Source: Dokdonella sp. (GTDB lineage: Bacteria; Pseudomonadota; Gammaproteobacteria; Xanthomonadales; Rhodanobacteraceae). From it: a DNA stretch of 64,000 bases. The notes beneath the pieces were generated by a model that was not told the origin of the DNA, searched no databases, and saw only the letters and a program-made list of their open reading frames with translations. Below are positions 17,371-26,919 of this stretch, piece after piece (the first letter of the stretch is position 1; each line of letters begins with the position of its first letter). Location: assembly GCF_019634815.1 (NCBI RefSeq), contig NZ_JAHCAP010000005.1, positions 62,001 through 126,000 on the forward strand. The letters run 5' to 3'. The position numbers and the translations under genes are program-made.

Positions 17371-19533
17371 ATGCAGCCATCCAGATCCATTCCGATGATC
17401 ATGCAGGCTCGTTCGGGAGAATCCGCTGCGACCTGCATCGCGATGCTATTGGCAAGATTCGGTTCGTATCCACGACTGGTCGACGTCAAGCTTGCCTGCG
17501 GGTTCCAGAACGACGAGCTCGAGACCGACAACCTCATCGTCGTTGCGCAACGCTTCGGCCTGGATGCGCAGGTGAAGACTGTCGCGGTCGGCCAGCTCCT
17601 GCGTGAAGAATTGCCCCTGCTGCTGCGCAGCCAATCGGGGCGCTGGCAGGTGCTCGTGAAGGCAACCGCCTCCGGTTGCCTTCTGCACGACCCTGAAAAC
17701 GGGCGTGTAACCCGGACCTGGCAGCAGCTCGGGGCTGATTTCGGCGGGGTCGCGTTGCGCCTGCGGCCCGCCGCCGGATTCGCTCCGGTGCGTCGCCGTG
17801 CCACACTTTTCGACGAGCTGCGCGATTGGATGGCCGGCGAACGTGGCGGACTCGCCTACGTCATCATTGCGGGCATCGTGCTGCTGCTTCCGGCGATCGT
17901 CATCCCAACCCTGGGCAAGCTGTTTTTCGACGACATCATCGTGCGCCACCAGGAGACCTGGCTCTACCCGATGCTCTCGTTCATGGCGGTTGTGCTGCTG
18001 CTTGGCTCGATCCTCATCATCGTCCAGCAACGCGCGCTGCTGCAGTCCGAGCTGCGCATGGCAATCACTCGTTCAGCGACGTTTGTCAGCCATCTGCTGA
18101 AGGTTCCCTACACCTTCCTGTGGGTGAACCCGCCAGGTGACACGATCAAGCGCATCACGCTCAACGACACTCTGGCCAGCTTGCTCACGCGCAGTTTCAC
18201 CACCTTCGTGCTGGCTGCCCTGAGCATCATTTTCTACGCGCTCACGATGATCAGGTACAGCGTCACGCTGACGGTTGTCGGAGTGTCCGTGATCCTCATC
18301 AATTTCGTGGTCTTGCGCTGGTTTTCCGCGCAACGCATTTCCCGCAATCAGGCGTTGTTCCGCAAGCAGCAGCGCACCTTCAGTGCATCGGGCGAGCTGA
18401 TCCGGAACATCGAAACCGTAAAGACCCAGGGTTGGGAAAACGCGGGGTTTTCATCCTGGGCCACTCACCTTGTCGGTGCCATCAATGAGGGGCAGCGGCT
18501 CGACTACTCGTCGCGATTGCTGACGGTTCTGCCTGATGTGCTGACACAGCTCAACAACGTGTTGATCGTGTTGCTTGGTGGCGTCCTGATCATCAAGGGC
18601 GACATTTCCGTGGGCGTATTCGTTGCCCTGCAGAGTTTCATCGCCAACTTCTCGGAACCGGTCAGGAATTGCGTGGATGGCGTCAAGGCGTTCCAGGAGA
18701 CCGCCGGCAACGTCGGCAACCTGATCGAAGTGCGCGAGTTGCCGATCGATCCGCTCTGTTCGGACCAGGGTCGGCAGCCAATCGATGCGATCACGCCGTT
18801 CAACGCCCGTCTCGGCGGCGCCATCGAGGTGCGTGGACTGAGCTTCAGTTACAACAAGTTCGTCGCCCCGCTGATCGAGGACTTCTCGCTCAGCATCGCC
18901 CCGGGGCAGCGCATCGCCTTTGTCGGTCGCTCCGGCAGCGGCAAGTCGACCCTGCTGAAGGTACTCGCGGGTCTGCTGCCGGCAGACAGCGGCGAGATCC
19001 TCTACGACGGCAAGCCGCTCGGCAGCATCAATGGCGACGTCTTGCGCACCAGCGTGGCGATGATCGACCAGAACCTGTTCCTCTTCACCGGCACCGTGGC
19101 CGACAACATCACGATGTGGAATCGCTCGATTGATCAGGAGGACATCGTGCGCGCGGCACGCGACGCCTTGATCCACGACGTGATCTGCGAAAAACCGGGT
19201 GGCTATCAGGCCCGGGTCGTGCAGGGCGGCGCGAATTTCAGCGGTGGCCAGTGCCAGCGCATCGAAATTGCAAGGGGCTTGCTGACCCGGCCGGCGGTGA
19301 TCTTCCTGGATGAGGCGACCTCGGCGCTTGATTCGCATACCGAGCAGCAGGTGATGGAAAACCTGCGCAGCTATGGCTGCACGATGCTGACGGTTGCGCA
19401 TCGGCTGAGCACGATCAGGGACCACGATCAGATCCTGGTTCTCGAGGCCGGGCGGGTCGTGCAACGCGGCACCCATGACGAGCTGATGCGGGACGTGGGT
19501 GGGCACTACCATCAACTTGCAGTGAGTGCCTGA
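17371..19533 (+). CDS. C39-domain ABC exporter with degenerate peptidase
   Basis: 720 residues: peptidase-C39-like domain (1-140), six-helix permease (about 155-435) and ATPase (about 480-715). The ATPase is complete: Walker A GRSGSGKSTLL, signature FSGGQCQR, Walker B VIFLDEATSALD, H-loop VAHRLST. The layout is that of the peptidase/permease/ATPase subunit of NHLP exporters (TIGR03796 type). In the C39 domain the catalytic motif Q-x-x-x-x-E-C-G-A reads Q-A-R-S-G-E-S-A-A, so the nucleophile position is Ser18. The His position of the HFVVL block reads Arg or Trp (GRWQVLV, residues 90-96). Asp107 (HDP) remains. The domain is probably a substrate-recognition module that cannot cleave. Same operon as the adaptor gene, 17 bp downstream. 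Confidence 0.88.
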   Translation: MQPSRSIPMIMQARSGESAATCIAMLLARFGSYPRLVDVKLACGFQNDELETDNLIVVAQRFGLDAQVKTVAVGQLLREELPLLLRSQSGRWQVLVKATASGCLLHDPENGRVTRTWQQLGADFGGVALRLRPAAGFAPVRRRATLFDELRDWMAGERGGLAYVIIAGIVLLLPAIVIPTLGKLFFDDIIVRHQETWLYPMLSFMAVVLLLGSILIIVQQRALLQSELRMAITRSATFVSHLLKVPYTFLWVNPPGDTIKRITLNDTLASLLTRSFTTFVLAALSIIFYALTMIRYSVTLTVVGVSVILINFVVLRWFSAQRISRNQALFRKQQRTFSASGELIRNIETVKTQGWENAGFSSWATHLVGAINEGQRLDYSSRLLTVLPDVLTQLNNVLIVLLGGVLIIKGDISVGVFVALQSFIANFSEPVRNCVDGVKAFQETAGNVGNLIEVRELPIDPLCSDQGRQPIDAITPFNARLGGAIEVRGLSFSYNKFVAPLIEDFSLSIAPGQRIAFVGRSGSGKSTLLKVLAGLLPADSGEILYDGKPLGSINGDVLRTSVAMIDQNLFLFTGTVADNITMWNRSIDQEDIVRAARDALIHDVICEKPGGYQARVVQGGANFSGGQCQRIEIARGLLTRPAVIFLDEATSALDSHTEQQVMENLRSYGCTMLTVAHRLSTIRDHDQILVLEAGRVVQRGTHDELMRDVGGHYHQLAVSA

Positions 19534-19534
19534 C

Positions 19535-21793
19535 GTGACCACCGACCCGATGTCCCCGGCCGCTGCGCACATGGATGGGCGAACACCCGACGTGCCCGCT
19601 TTGGTGCGCGTCAAGAAGTCATATTTCTTCCGCCGTCTGGCGCGAAGCGGCGCATCCTCGCGGCTCGCGACCGAAATCCGGCTGGGTCGGCCCGCAGCTG
19701 CGGCGGTGCCAAAGCTCGAGGGCAAGCCCGCAGACGACGTCCTGTTCGAAACCTGTCGCCTGATCGGCGCGCGTGAAGGCATTGCCTTCAAGGCACCCTT
19801 TGCCGACGCCGGCACAGCTGCTGCGCCGCTCGACAGGATCCTGCGTGCATCCGGGGTGCGTGCGCAGGCTGTGGCGCTGCCCGCGGACTGGTGGCGAAGC
19901 GACAATGGTGCATTCCTTGCCCGGCGAAAGGCAGACGGGTCGCCGGTGGCCCTGCTGTTCGAGCGCGGTGCATATCACGAGTTCGACTTGCGACTGGGAC
20001 GCAGGCGAGTGGTCAATGCGGGGAGTGCGGCGGAACTTCAATCCGAAGCCAGCGTGTTTTTCACGCCGTTTCCGAAAGGCGACATCGGAGCGCTGGGACT
20101 GCTGAAGTTCGTGCTCGCCTTCACGCGGCGCGACCTGGCATTTTTCTTCGTGCTCGGCTTGCTGGGCGCTCTGCTGGCATTGGTGGTCCCGGTCGCATCC
20201 GGCTGGATCTTCAATGTGCTGATTCCCGGCAACAGCCTGCATGACCTGTACCAGATCGGCTTCGTGCTGCTGATCCTGGTTCTCGCGCTGGGCTTCATCG
20301 AGTTCACGCGCTCGCTGGCCGTGCTTCGCTTCGAAGGCAAGGCCAGCTACAAGCTGCAGGCGGCGGTGATGGACCGCTTGCTGACTCTGAAGGCACCGTT
20401 TTTTGCCCATTACGATGCCGGAAACCTTGCCGAGCGCGTGCTCAGTGTCGAAAAGATACGCACCATACTCTCGGCGGATGTGACCAGTGCGATCGTCGCG
20501 CTGATGTTCTCGCTGTTCAATTTCGCGCTCATGCTGTACTACGACGTCAAGCTGGCGCTGCTGGCGCTTGCCCTCGGCGTTGTCGTCGCGGCATTCACCC
20601 TGACCATCAGCATGCTTGCCTACAAGCATGTCGCGGGGTACATGCGCATGGAGGCCATCATCTCCGGCTTCATGATGCAGATGCTCGGTGGCGTGCAGAA
20701 GCTTCGAATGACGGCTTCAGGCGACAAGGTTCTGGACATCTGGGCCGACAAATTCGCGCAGCAGAAACATCACTACGCCAACAAGCAGAATCTGCTCATC
20801 GTGGCGAAGGTGTTTACCTACGCGTTTCCGATCTTCGCCTCGCTCTGCATCTATCTGCGTGTGCATACGCTGATGACCGACGCGAGTGCCGATTTCCAGT
20901 TCGGGGATTTCGTCGCCTTCAACACCGCCTATCTCAGTTTCCAGGGTGCGCTGATCAGCGCATTCATGGTGACGGTGCCGGTCATGAGCATCAAGCCGGC
21001 GTTCGAGTTGATGCAGCCGATCCTGCGCGCGGAGACTGAAGACTTCGAAGGCAAGCGGGACGTCGGTGTCCTGAAGGGCAATGTCGAAATCAATGCAGTG
21101 GACTTTCGTTATGAAGGAGCCGCCGATTTGACCCTGCGCAAGGTCAGCTTCAAGGTGCGACAGGGGCAGTTCGTTGCGCTGGTCGGCAGCTCGGGCTCGG
21201 GAAAGAGCACGATGCTGCGGCTGTTGCTTGGCCTCGGTGCGTATGAGTCCGGTGTCATCCTGTTCGATGACATCGACATGCAGACGCTGGATCTGCGCAC
21301 CCTGCGCGACCAGATCGGCGTGGTGATGCAGGATGGACGGATCCTCGATGGCACGGTCCTGTTCAACATCGTCGGTGACTCGACCCGCAGCGAAGACGAC
21401 GCATGGGATGCCGCGCGAATGGCTGGTTGCGAAGAGGATATCCGGGCGCTGGAAAACGGCATGCATACGCAGCTGAGCGCGAATGCAAGCATGCTTTCAG
21501 GCGGGCAGAAGCAGCGCCTGCTGATTGCCCGGGCGCTGGCGCGCAAGCCGAAATTGCTGCTCTTCGATGAGGCGACCAGCGCGCTCGACAATGAAACCCA
21601 GGGTGTCGTGAGCGAGAACATCGCACGCATGAACATCACGCGCCTGGTCATAGCGCATCGCCTGAGCACGATCCGGGCGGCCGACCTCGTCGTCGTGCTG
21701 GATGGCGGCAGCGTGGTCGAGCAGGGCGGCTATGATGAACTGATGGAGCGGAAGGGGTCGTTCTACGATCTGGTGAAGAAGCAAGTGGCTTGA
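19535..21793 (+). CDS. Second ABC exporter of NHLP-type system
   Basis: About 752 residues from GTG 19535 (GTG 19526, overlapping the previous gene, and ATG 19550 are alternatives). The N-terminal 190 residues carry no peptidase signature; then come six transmembrane helices (about 195-475) and an ATPase with Walker A GSSGSGKSTMLR, signature LSGGQKQRLLIARAL, Walker B LLLFDEATSALD and VIAHRLST. This pattern, a second non-peptidase ABC protein following a C39 one and an HlyD-like adaptor, is that of the permease/ATPase subunit of NHLP systems (TIGR03797 type). It ends 91 bp before the first NRPS gene on the same strand, so exporter and assembly line are probably one transcript. Confidence 0.85.
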   Translation: MTTDPMSPAAAHMDGRTPDVPALVRVKKSYFFRRLARSGASSRLATEIRLGRPAAAAVPKLEGKPADDVLFETCRLIGAREGIAFKAPFADAGTAAAPLDRILRASGVRAQAVALPADWWRSDNGAFLARRKADGSPVALLFERGAYHEFDLRLGRRRVVNAGSAAELQSEASVFFTPFPKGDIGALGLLKFVLAFTRRDLAFFFVLGLLGALLALVVPVASGWIFNVLIPGNSLHDLYQIGFVLLILVLALGFIEFTRSLAVLRFEGKASYKLQAAVMDRLLTLKAPFFAHYDAGNLAERVLSVEKIRTILSADVTSAIVALMFSLFNFALMLYYDVKLALLALALGVVVAAFTLTISMLAYKHVAGYMRMEAIISGFMMQMLGGVQKLRMTASGDKVLDIWADKFAQQKHHYANKQNLLIVAKVFTYAFPIFASLCIYLRVHTLMTDASADFQFGDFVAFNTAYLSFQGALISAFMVTVPVMSIKPAFELMQPILRAETEDFEGKRDVGVLKGNVEINAVDFRYEGAADLTLRKVSFKVRQGQFVALVGSSGSGKSTMLRLLLGLGAYESGVILFDDIDMQTLDLRTLRDQIGVVMQDGRILDGTVLFNIVGDSTRSEDDAWDAARMAGCEEDIRALENGMHTQLSANASMLSGGQKQRLLIARALARKPKLLLFDEATSALDNETQGVVSENIARMNITRLVIAHRLSTIRAADLVVVLDGGSVVEQGGYDELMERKGSFYDLVKKQVA

Positions 21794-21884
21794 ATGGGCG
21801 AATTCATCTTCGTCTTGCAATAGATGTTCGCGTGGCCTGTGGCGCTCGCGTGGATGACGGGTCCTGGTTTGCGCCAGAGGGGCA

Positions 21885-24800
21885 ATGATGACCGCTGATT
21901 TTGATGGTGCCCCGCCCGGCACGGGTTTCGACTCGGTACTCGTCCTGCTTGATCGGGCAATGGCGCGCGATCCTTCCGGCGTGGCCTTGCAGCACGCGGG
22001 TCGGACGATGACCTATGGTGAATTGGGTGCCGTTGTAGACCGCGTTGCCGCGGGCCTGGCCGATCTCGGGATCGAGCCATGTTCATCGATCGCCGTCGTC
22101 ATGGACACGGGCATCGATTACATCGTTGTCATCTTGGCAATCCTGCGCGCCGGTCACGCCTACATCCCGCTGGCGCCCGCAATTCCGGCCCGGCGCATTT
22201 CCCGGATTCTTCATCTCTCCGGCTGCACGCACGTAGTCGTGGATGACTCCGGGCGTGAACCATGCATGTCGTTGTCGTCGCCATCGACGATGCTGGATTT
22301 GGCGAGCTTGTCCAGGTCGAAGCCCGACCGGCCGATCCCGCACACGGCTCCGACATCCGCACAGACGGCATGCATACTTTTCACCTCCGGCTCCACCGGC
22401 GAGCCCAAAGGCGTGCGGACCCTGCATGGCAACCTTGCCTACTATGCCGATTGGAGCCAGCGGTTCTTTGCCGAGGCGGCCGGCAGCCGCGTGCCGCTGA
22501 CGGCAGCACCCCACTATGCGGCCGCCACGTCGCAGATCTTTGCGTGCCTGTGCGCGGGTGCGACCCTGCACATTCTCGTGGGCGCTCTTGCAAGTGCCAC
22601 GCGGCTGCTCGATTTCTACGAGGCGCATCCGGGATTCGCCCTGCATTGCGTGCCGACCGTGTGGCGGACGCTGCTTGATCATCTCGAACAGGGAAGCGGG
22701 ACCTGTCCCGCCGTGCTGTTCCTCTCCGGCGAGGCATTGCCGCCTGAACTGCTGGAGCGCACTTTCGCGTTCGCGCCGAGCCTGGTGGTGTGGAATCTGT
22801 ACGGCCCCACCGAGTGCGTCGCCAACATCAGTGCCGGGCGCCTGCGGCCTGGCCAGGCGATAGACATCGGCGAGCCCCTGCCGGGGTCGCATCTGTTCGT
22901 GGTCGATGAGTCTGGCCGCGAAGTGGCCGATGGCGGCGAGGGCCGACTACTGATCTCGGGGCCCGGGGTGTGCCCTGGATACCTTGGCGAAAACATGCGC
23001 GGGCACCGTGCGTTCTTTGAATTCGAGACGGCGGCAGGCCAACGGCTTGCCGTCTACGACACCGGTGACCTTGCTTGCAGACAAGGCGGCGCAATCCAGC
23101 TCCGCGGCCGAAGGGATGGCCAGATCAAGCTGCGCGGCGTGCGCATCGAAACCGGTGATGTCGAGAGCAATCTGCTGCAGCACGAAGAGGTTGGTCAGGC
23201 AGCCGTGATGCTCGGCAATGCCCCCGGGCCTTGTCTGGTGGCATTCGTCGAGGCCAGGCAAGGATGCAACGTCGACATCGCGGATTTGCGCCGGCACATG
23301 CAGATTCGATTGCCGGAGAGCATGTTGCCGGAGCGCTGGCTGACGGGTCCATTGCCGCGCCTGGCCAACGGCAAGATCGATCGTGCGGCGTTGCGGGCCC
23401 GACTCGACGATTCAGTCAAACCTGCGGAACCAGCGAGGGGCGGGGAGAGCAGCGCGGCCGAACTGGCGCTGGCGACGATCTTCGACCACGTGCTTGGCAC
23501 GCGTGGGGCGGGCAGTGGCGATGACTTCTTCGCCTTGGGCGGAGATTCATTGAAGGCACACGCGCTGCTGGCCCGGATCGAAGAGCGTTGGGGCGTCGAG
23601 CTGACATTCGGCGCGATCTACGCCGATCCAACCGTGGCCGGGATCGCCCGCCTGCTGCCACTGCGGGAGCGTGCGCGGCAGGCAGGGCAGGCCGCATCTC
23701 CCCACGAAGGGCGCATGTCGCAGGCGCAGCGCGGCCTGTGGTTGATGCAGCAGGCGCATCCGGAGAGCACGGCCTACAACCTCTGCTATCGACTTGATCT
23801 TGGCATCCACGTCGACAGCGCGGCGTTGAATGAGGGTTTGGCGAAGCTTCGCCGGCGACACCCGCTGCTGGGATGCTGCGTCGTCGTGCGCAATGGAGAG
23901 CCGTTCCTGCAGGCGGTGCCCGAAGCGACCGTCAACTTCGAGGAAATCGACCTGCAGAATGAGCCCAGCGCAAGCCAAGCCGACCTCGTCAAGACTTCGC
24001 TGCGAGCATTCGCCCGGCGGCACTTGGCGCGCGATGGTGAGCCGCTCCACGCCTGGCTGCTCTTGCGCTTGTCGCCGCAGTCCAGTGTTCTGGCGATTTG
24101 CGTTCATCATCTGGTGTTCGATGGCGTGTCGGCCTCGTTGCTGCTGCGCGACCTCTTCGATCTGATTGCTGGCGCGCAGCGTCCCGAGCCCATTGGTCGT
24201 TACGCCGATTTCGTTGCCCGCGAAGCAGACTATGTTGGTTCCACGCGCTGGCACGATGACCGCTCCTTCTGGAGTGGGCGCTTCGAAGGGCTTGTCGCGC
24301 AGCCTGCTTTTCCGGTGAAGTATCAAGCGCCCGGCGACCATTTTTTCGCCGGAAGCAGGCGCAGCGTCGTGCTCGATCCCGGGGTGCGCGACAGTTTGAT
24401 CTCGATTGCGCGCCGCGAAGACTGTTCCCTGCATGTGCTGATGTTGACTGCATTCGTGGCCGTGCTCGACCGCCATGAGGCCGGAGCCGAGTTCCTGATT
24501 GCGTCACCGTTTGCCAATCGACGCCGGATCGATGAGCAAGCCGTGGTCGGCTATTTCACCGCGGTTCTCTTTTACCGGCTGCGCTGGGCGCCCGAAATGT
24601 CGCTGCGACAACTGGCGGTGCGCATACGCGAGGACACCATCGCACTGCTCGACCACCAGCGCCTGCCTTTTCCGCAGTTGGCGGCCTTGCTGCGCGAACG
24701 CCTGGGCGTGCTGCCACCGGGGGTGTTTCGCCTCATGTTCGGCTATCACGACGTATCGGCATGGCGCTCCGGCAAGGCTATGGCTGCGCACGAATGCTTT

Positions 24801-26915
24801 GGTGGCGATTCCAAATGCGACCTTCATCTTGAATGCTTCGATGATGGCAATGCGTTCGAGCTGGTGCTGACCAGTCGCAATGCAGCGATCGATCCGCTCG
24901 CTGCCAAAGAGTGGTTCGACACCTATTGCGAGGTCATCGGCGACCTGGGTTCCTGGCTTGAGCGGCGGTCGGGCGAATGGCCGCCGCCAAGCGGCGCTGC
25001 GCTCGCCCGCATCCTGCATCAGGCAAGCGGACCGCGTGAGCCATCGATGTCGATGAAGTCGATCCCCGCGTTGCTCGAATCAGCCTTTGCGTTGCATGCC
25101 CACCGCGCTGCGATGTGGTTCGAAGGTGGGGAACTGAGCTACGCGGAACTCGCCGTGCGCACACAGGCACTGGTTCGCGGCCTGGCCGAATGCGCGCAAT
25201 CCATCCGGGCGCCGGTCGCCATCTGCATGCCGCACCAACCGGCACTGCTGGTCGCAATTCTCGCGTGCGCATGCCGAGGCATCCCTTACGTGCCGCTCGA
25301 CCCGGCGTTTCCGGCGCGACGAATTGCGGCAATCATCGAGCAGGCGGGCGTCGGGCTGATCCTTGCGGCAAGCGGTACGCCGTTGGACAGCCTGCCGCGA
25401 AACGTACCGCAACTTGATGTCGAGCGTGCCGTTGCGCTGAATCGGCAAGACAATGACCTGCCGCGACTTCCGGTGGCAGCGAGTCTCAGTCCTGCCGATC
25501 TGCTGTACGTCATCTTCACTTCCGGATCCACGGGCAATCCGAAAGGCGTGATGGTGCCGCAACGCGGGGTCGCCAACTACCTGCAGTGGATGCATCGGCA
25601 ATTCGGCATTGGAACCGACTCGCGGGTACTCGCGCGCACCTCGATCAGTTTCGACATCTCAACATGGGAGCTTCTGTTGCCCCTGCTCGCTGGCGGCTGC
25701 GTCGTGCTGGCCGACCGGGTGGCGACCGAGTCGCCCGAACAGCTCGGTCGCGTGATTGCCGACAGCGGCAGCACCATCCTCCAGTTTGTGCCTTCGGCAC
25801 TGCGCATGTTCGTCGAGGCCGGCATGCTCGCCAGGGTGCCTTGCGTGCGTCGGATTTTTTGTGGCGGCGAGGCCCTACCGCGCGCCTTGGTCGAGGATGT
25901 GTTCGACAGTGGCTACGGTGGCACGCTGCACAATCTGTACGGCCCGACCGAGGCGAGCATCTTCATGTCATGGCATGACTGCGTGCGCGATTCACCTTAC
26001 GCCTTCGTTCCGATCGGACGACCGATTCCCAACAGCACGATGTTCGTGCTCGATGGGCGCATGCGCCTGTTGCCGGCCAACGTCGCAGGCGATCTGTACA
26101 TCGGTGGCGATGTACTGGCCGACGGCTATCACGGCGACGAGCGGCGTACCAGCGAAGCTTTCCTCGATGCGCCACCGGAACTGACGGAAGGACGACTGTA
26201 TCGGACCGGCGACAAGGGCCGATTGCTCGCCGACGGAAGTTTCGAGTATCTGGGGCGAAACGATCAGCAGGTGAAGATCCGGGGTTATCGCGTGGAACTT
26301 CAGGAAGTGGAGCATCATCTCCAGACGCACCCGCAGGTGCGCGAAGCGGTGGCTTTCACGCGGCAATGGGCTCAGGACGACTTGCGGTTGCATGCGGTGT
26401 TCATCGGGCGCGGGAACAACGCGCCCGACAGCGGCGAGTTGGCTGCATGGCTCCGGCAACGGCTGCCCACCTGGATGGTGCCCAGCACCATGCTCCGCGT
26501 CGAAGTCGTTCCGCGACTTGCCAATGGCAAGACCGACTATCATCGCTTGCGTGCCCTGACCGAGGTCGAGACACCGCCGGCACGCGTGAGCACCGCAGGC
26601 GCCATCAGCGACGGAATCGAGCGGACCCTGGTCGAAATCTGGCGCGAGGTTCTAGGACACGCTGGATTCGACCAGCGCGCCAGTTTCTTCGAGGCGGGTG
26701 GCCATTCGATTCTGTTTCTGCGCGTGCGTGAACTGTTGCGCGAGCGATTGGGAGTTGAATTCACCATCGCCGAGCTGTACGGGGCGCCAAACATCAGGGA
26801 GCTAGCGCGCACCCTCCGGGAGAAGTCCGGCGCAGCGGAAGTGGCTCCGCTCGTTGCGCAGATTCGTCAGCGCGTGGCGCGGCGCCTTTCACATTTGAGA
26901 ATCGACAGGGACTGA
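21885..26915 (+). CDS. Nonribosomal peptide synthetase A-T-C-A-T (loading plus one extension module)
   Basis: 1676 residues. A1 about 15-515 (A3 motif TSGSTGEPKG near 166), T1 about 525-595 (GGDSL, Ser near 554), C about 605-1010 (intact HHLVFDG near 739), A2 about 1040-1560 (TSGSTGNPKG near 1211), T2 about 1565-1640 (GGHSI near 1604), then a basic helical tail that may dock onto the PKS. It starts with A-T and no C domain, so it initiates the chain. By hand alignment to the GrsA-PheA pocket, A1 has Ala at 235 and reads A-A-S-H-F-S-L-A-N-K, lacking the Asp that holds the alpha-amino group. A2 reads D-I-W-Q-F-G-L-I-F-K, closest to glutamine-type codes but with Phe at 331. No epimerase or methyltransferase domain. 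ATG at 21885 follows GAGGGGC. Confidence 0.93.
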   Translation: MMTADFDGAPPGTGFDSVLVLLDRAMARDPSGVALQHAGRTMTYGELGAVVDRVAAGLADLGIEPCSSIAVVMDTGIDYIVVILAILRAGHAYIPLAPAIPARRISRILHLSGCTHVVVDDSGREPCMSLSSPSTMLDLASLSRSKPDRPIPHTAPTSAQTACILFTSGSTGEPKGVRTLHGNLAYYADWSQRFFAEAAGSRVPLTAAPHYAAATSQIFACLCAGATLHILVGALASATRLLDFYEAHPGFALHCVPTVWRTLLDHLEQGSGTCPAVLFLSGEALPPELLERTFAFAPSLVVWNLYGPTECVANISAGRLRPGQAIDIGEPLPGSHLFVVDESGREVADGGEGRLLISGPGVCPGYLGENMRGHRAFFEFETAAGQRLAVYDTGDLACRQGGAIQLRGRRDGQIKLRGVRIETGDVESNLLQHEEVGQAAVMLGNAPGPCLVAFVEARQGCNVDIADLRRHMQIRLPESMLPERWLTGPLPRLANGKIDRAALRARLDDSVKPAEPARGGESSAAELALATIFDHVLGTRGAGSGDDFFALGGDSLKAHALLARIEERWGVELTFGAIYADPTVAGIARLLPLRERARQAGQAASPHEGRMSQAQRGLWLMQQAHPESTAYNLCYRLDLGIHVDSAALNEGLAKLRRRHPLLGCCVVVRNGEPFLQAVPEATVNFEEIDLQNEPSASQADLVKTSLRAFARRHLARDGEPLHAWLLLRLSPQSSVLAICVHHLVFDGVSASLLLRDLFDLIAGAQRPEPIGRYADFVAREADYVGSTRWHDDRSFWSGRFEGLVAQPAFPVKYQAPGDHFFAGSRRSVVLDPGVRDSLISIARREDCSLHVLMLTAFVAVLDRHEAGAEFLIASPFANRRRIDEQAVVGYFTAVLFYRLRWAPEMSLRQLAVRIREDTIALLDHQRLPFPQLAALLRERLGVLPPGVFRLMFGYHDVSAWRSGKAMAAHECFGGDSKCDLHLECFDDGNAFELVLTSRNAAIDPLAAKEWFDTYCEVIGDLGSWLERRSGEWPPPSGAALARILHQASGPREPSMSMKSIPALLESAFALHAHRAAMWFEGGELSYAELAVRTQALVRGLAECAQSIRAPVAICMPHQPALLVAILACACRGIPYVPLDPAFPARRIAAIIEQAGVGLILAASGTPLDSLPRNVPQLDVERAVALNRQDNDLPRLPVAASLSPADLLYVIFTSGSTGNPKGVMVPQRGVANYLQWMHRQFGIGTDSRVLARTSISFDISTWELLLPLLAGGCVVLADRVATESPEQLGRVIADSGSTILQFVPSALRMFVEAGMLARVPCVRRIFCGGEALPRALVEDVFDSGYGGTLHNLYGPTEASIFMSWHDCVRDSPYAFVPIGRPIPNSTMFVLDGRMRLLPANVAGDLYIGGDVLADGYHGDERRTSEAFLDAPPELTEGRLYRTGDKGRLLADGSFEYLGRNDQQVKIRGYRVELQEVEHHLQTHPQVREAVAFTRQWAQDDLRLHAVFIGRGNNAPDSGELAAWLRQRLPTWMVPSTMLRVEVVPRLANGKTDYHRLRALTEVETPPARVSTAGAISDGIERTLVEIWREVLGHAGFDQRASFFEAGGHSILFLRVRELLRERLGVEFTIAELYGAPNIRELARTLREKSGAAEVAPLVAQIRQRVARRLSHLRIDRD

Positions 26916-26919
26916 ACCG

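Noticed and set aside
15626..17380. 584-codon minus-strand frame opposite the adaptor gene
   Set aside because: Antisense shadow; the plus strand encodes a clear HlyD-like protein with a transmembrane helix and lipoyl halves.
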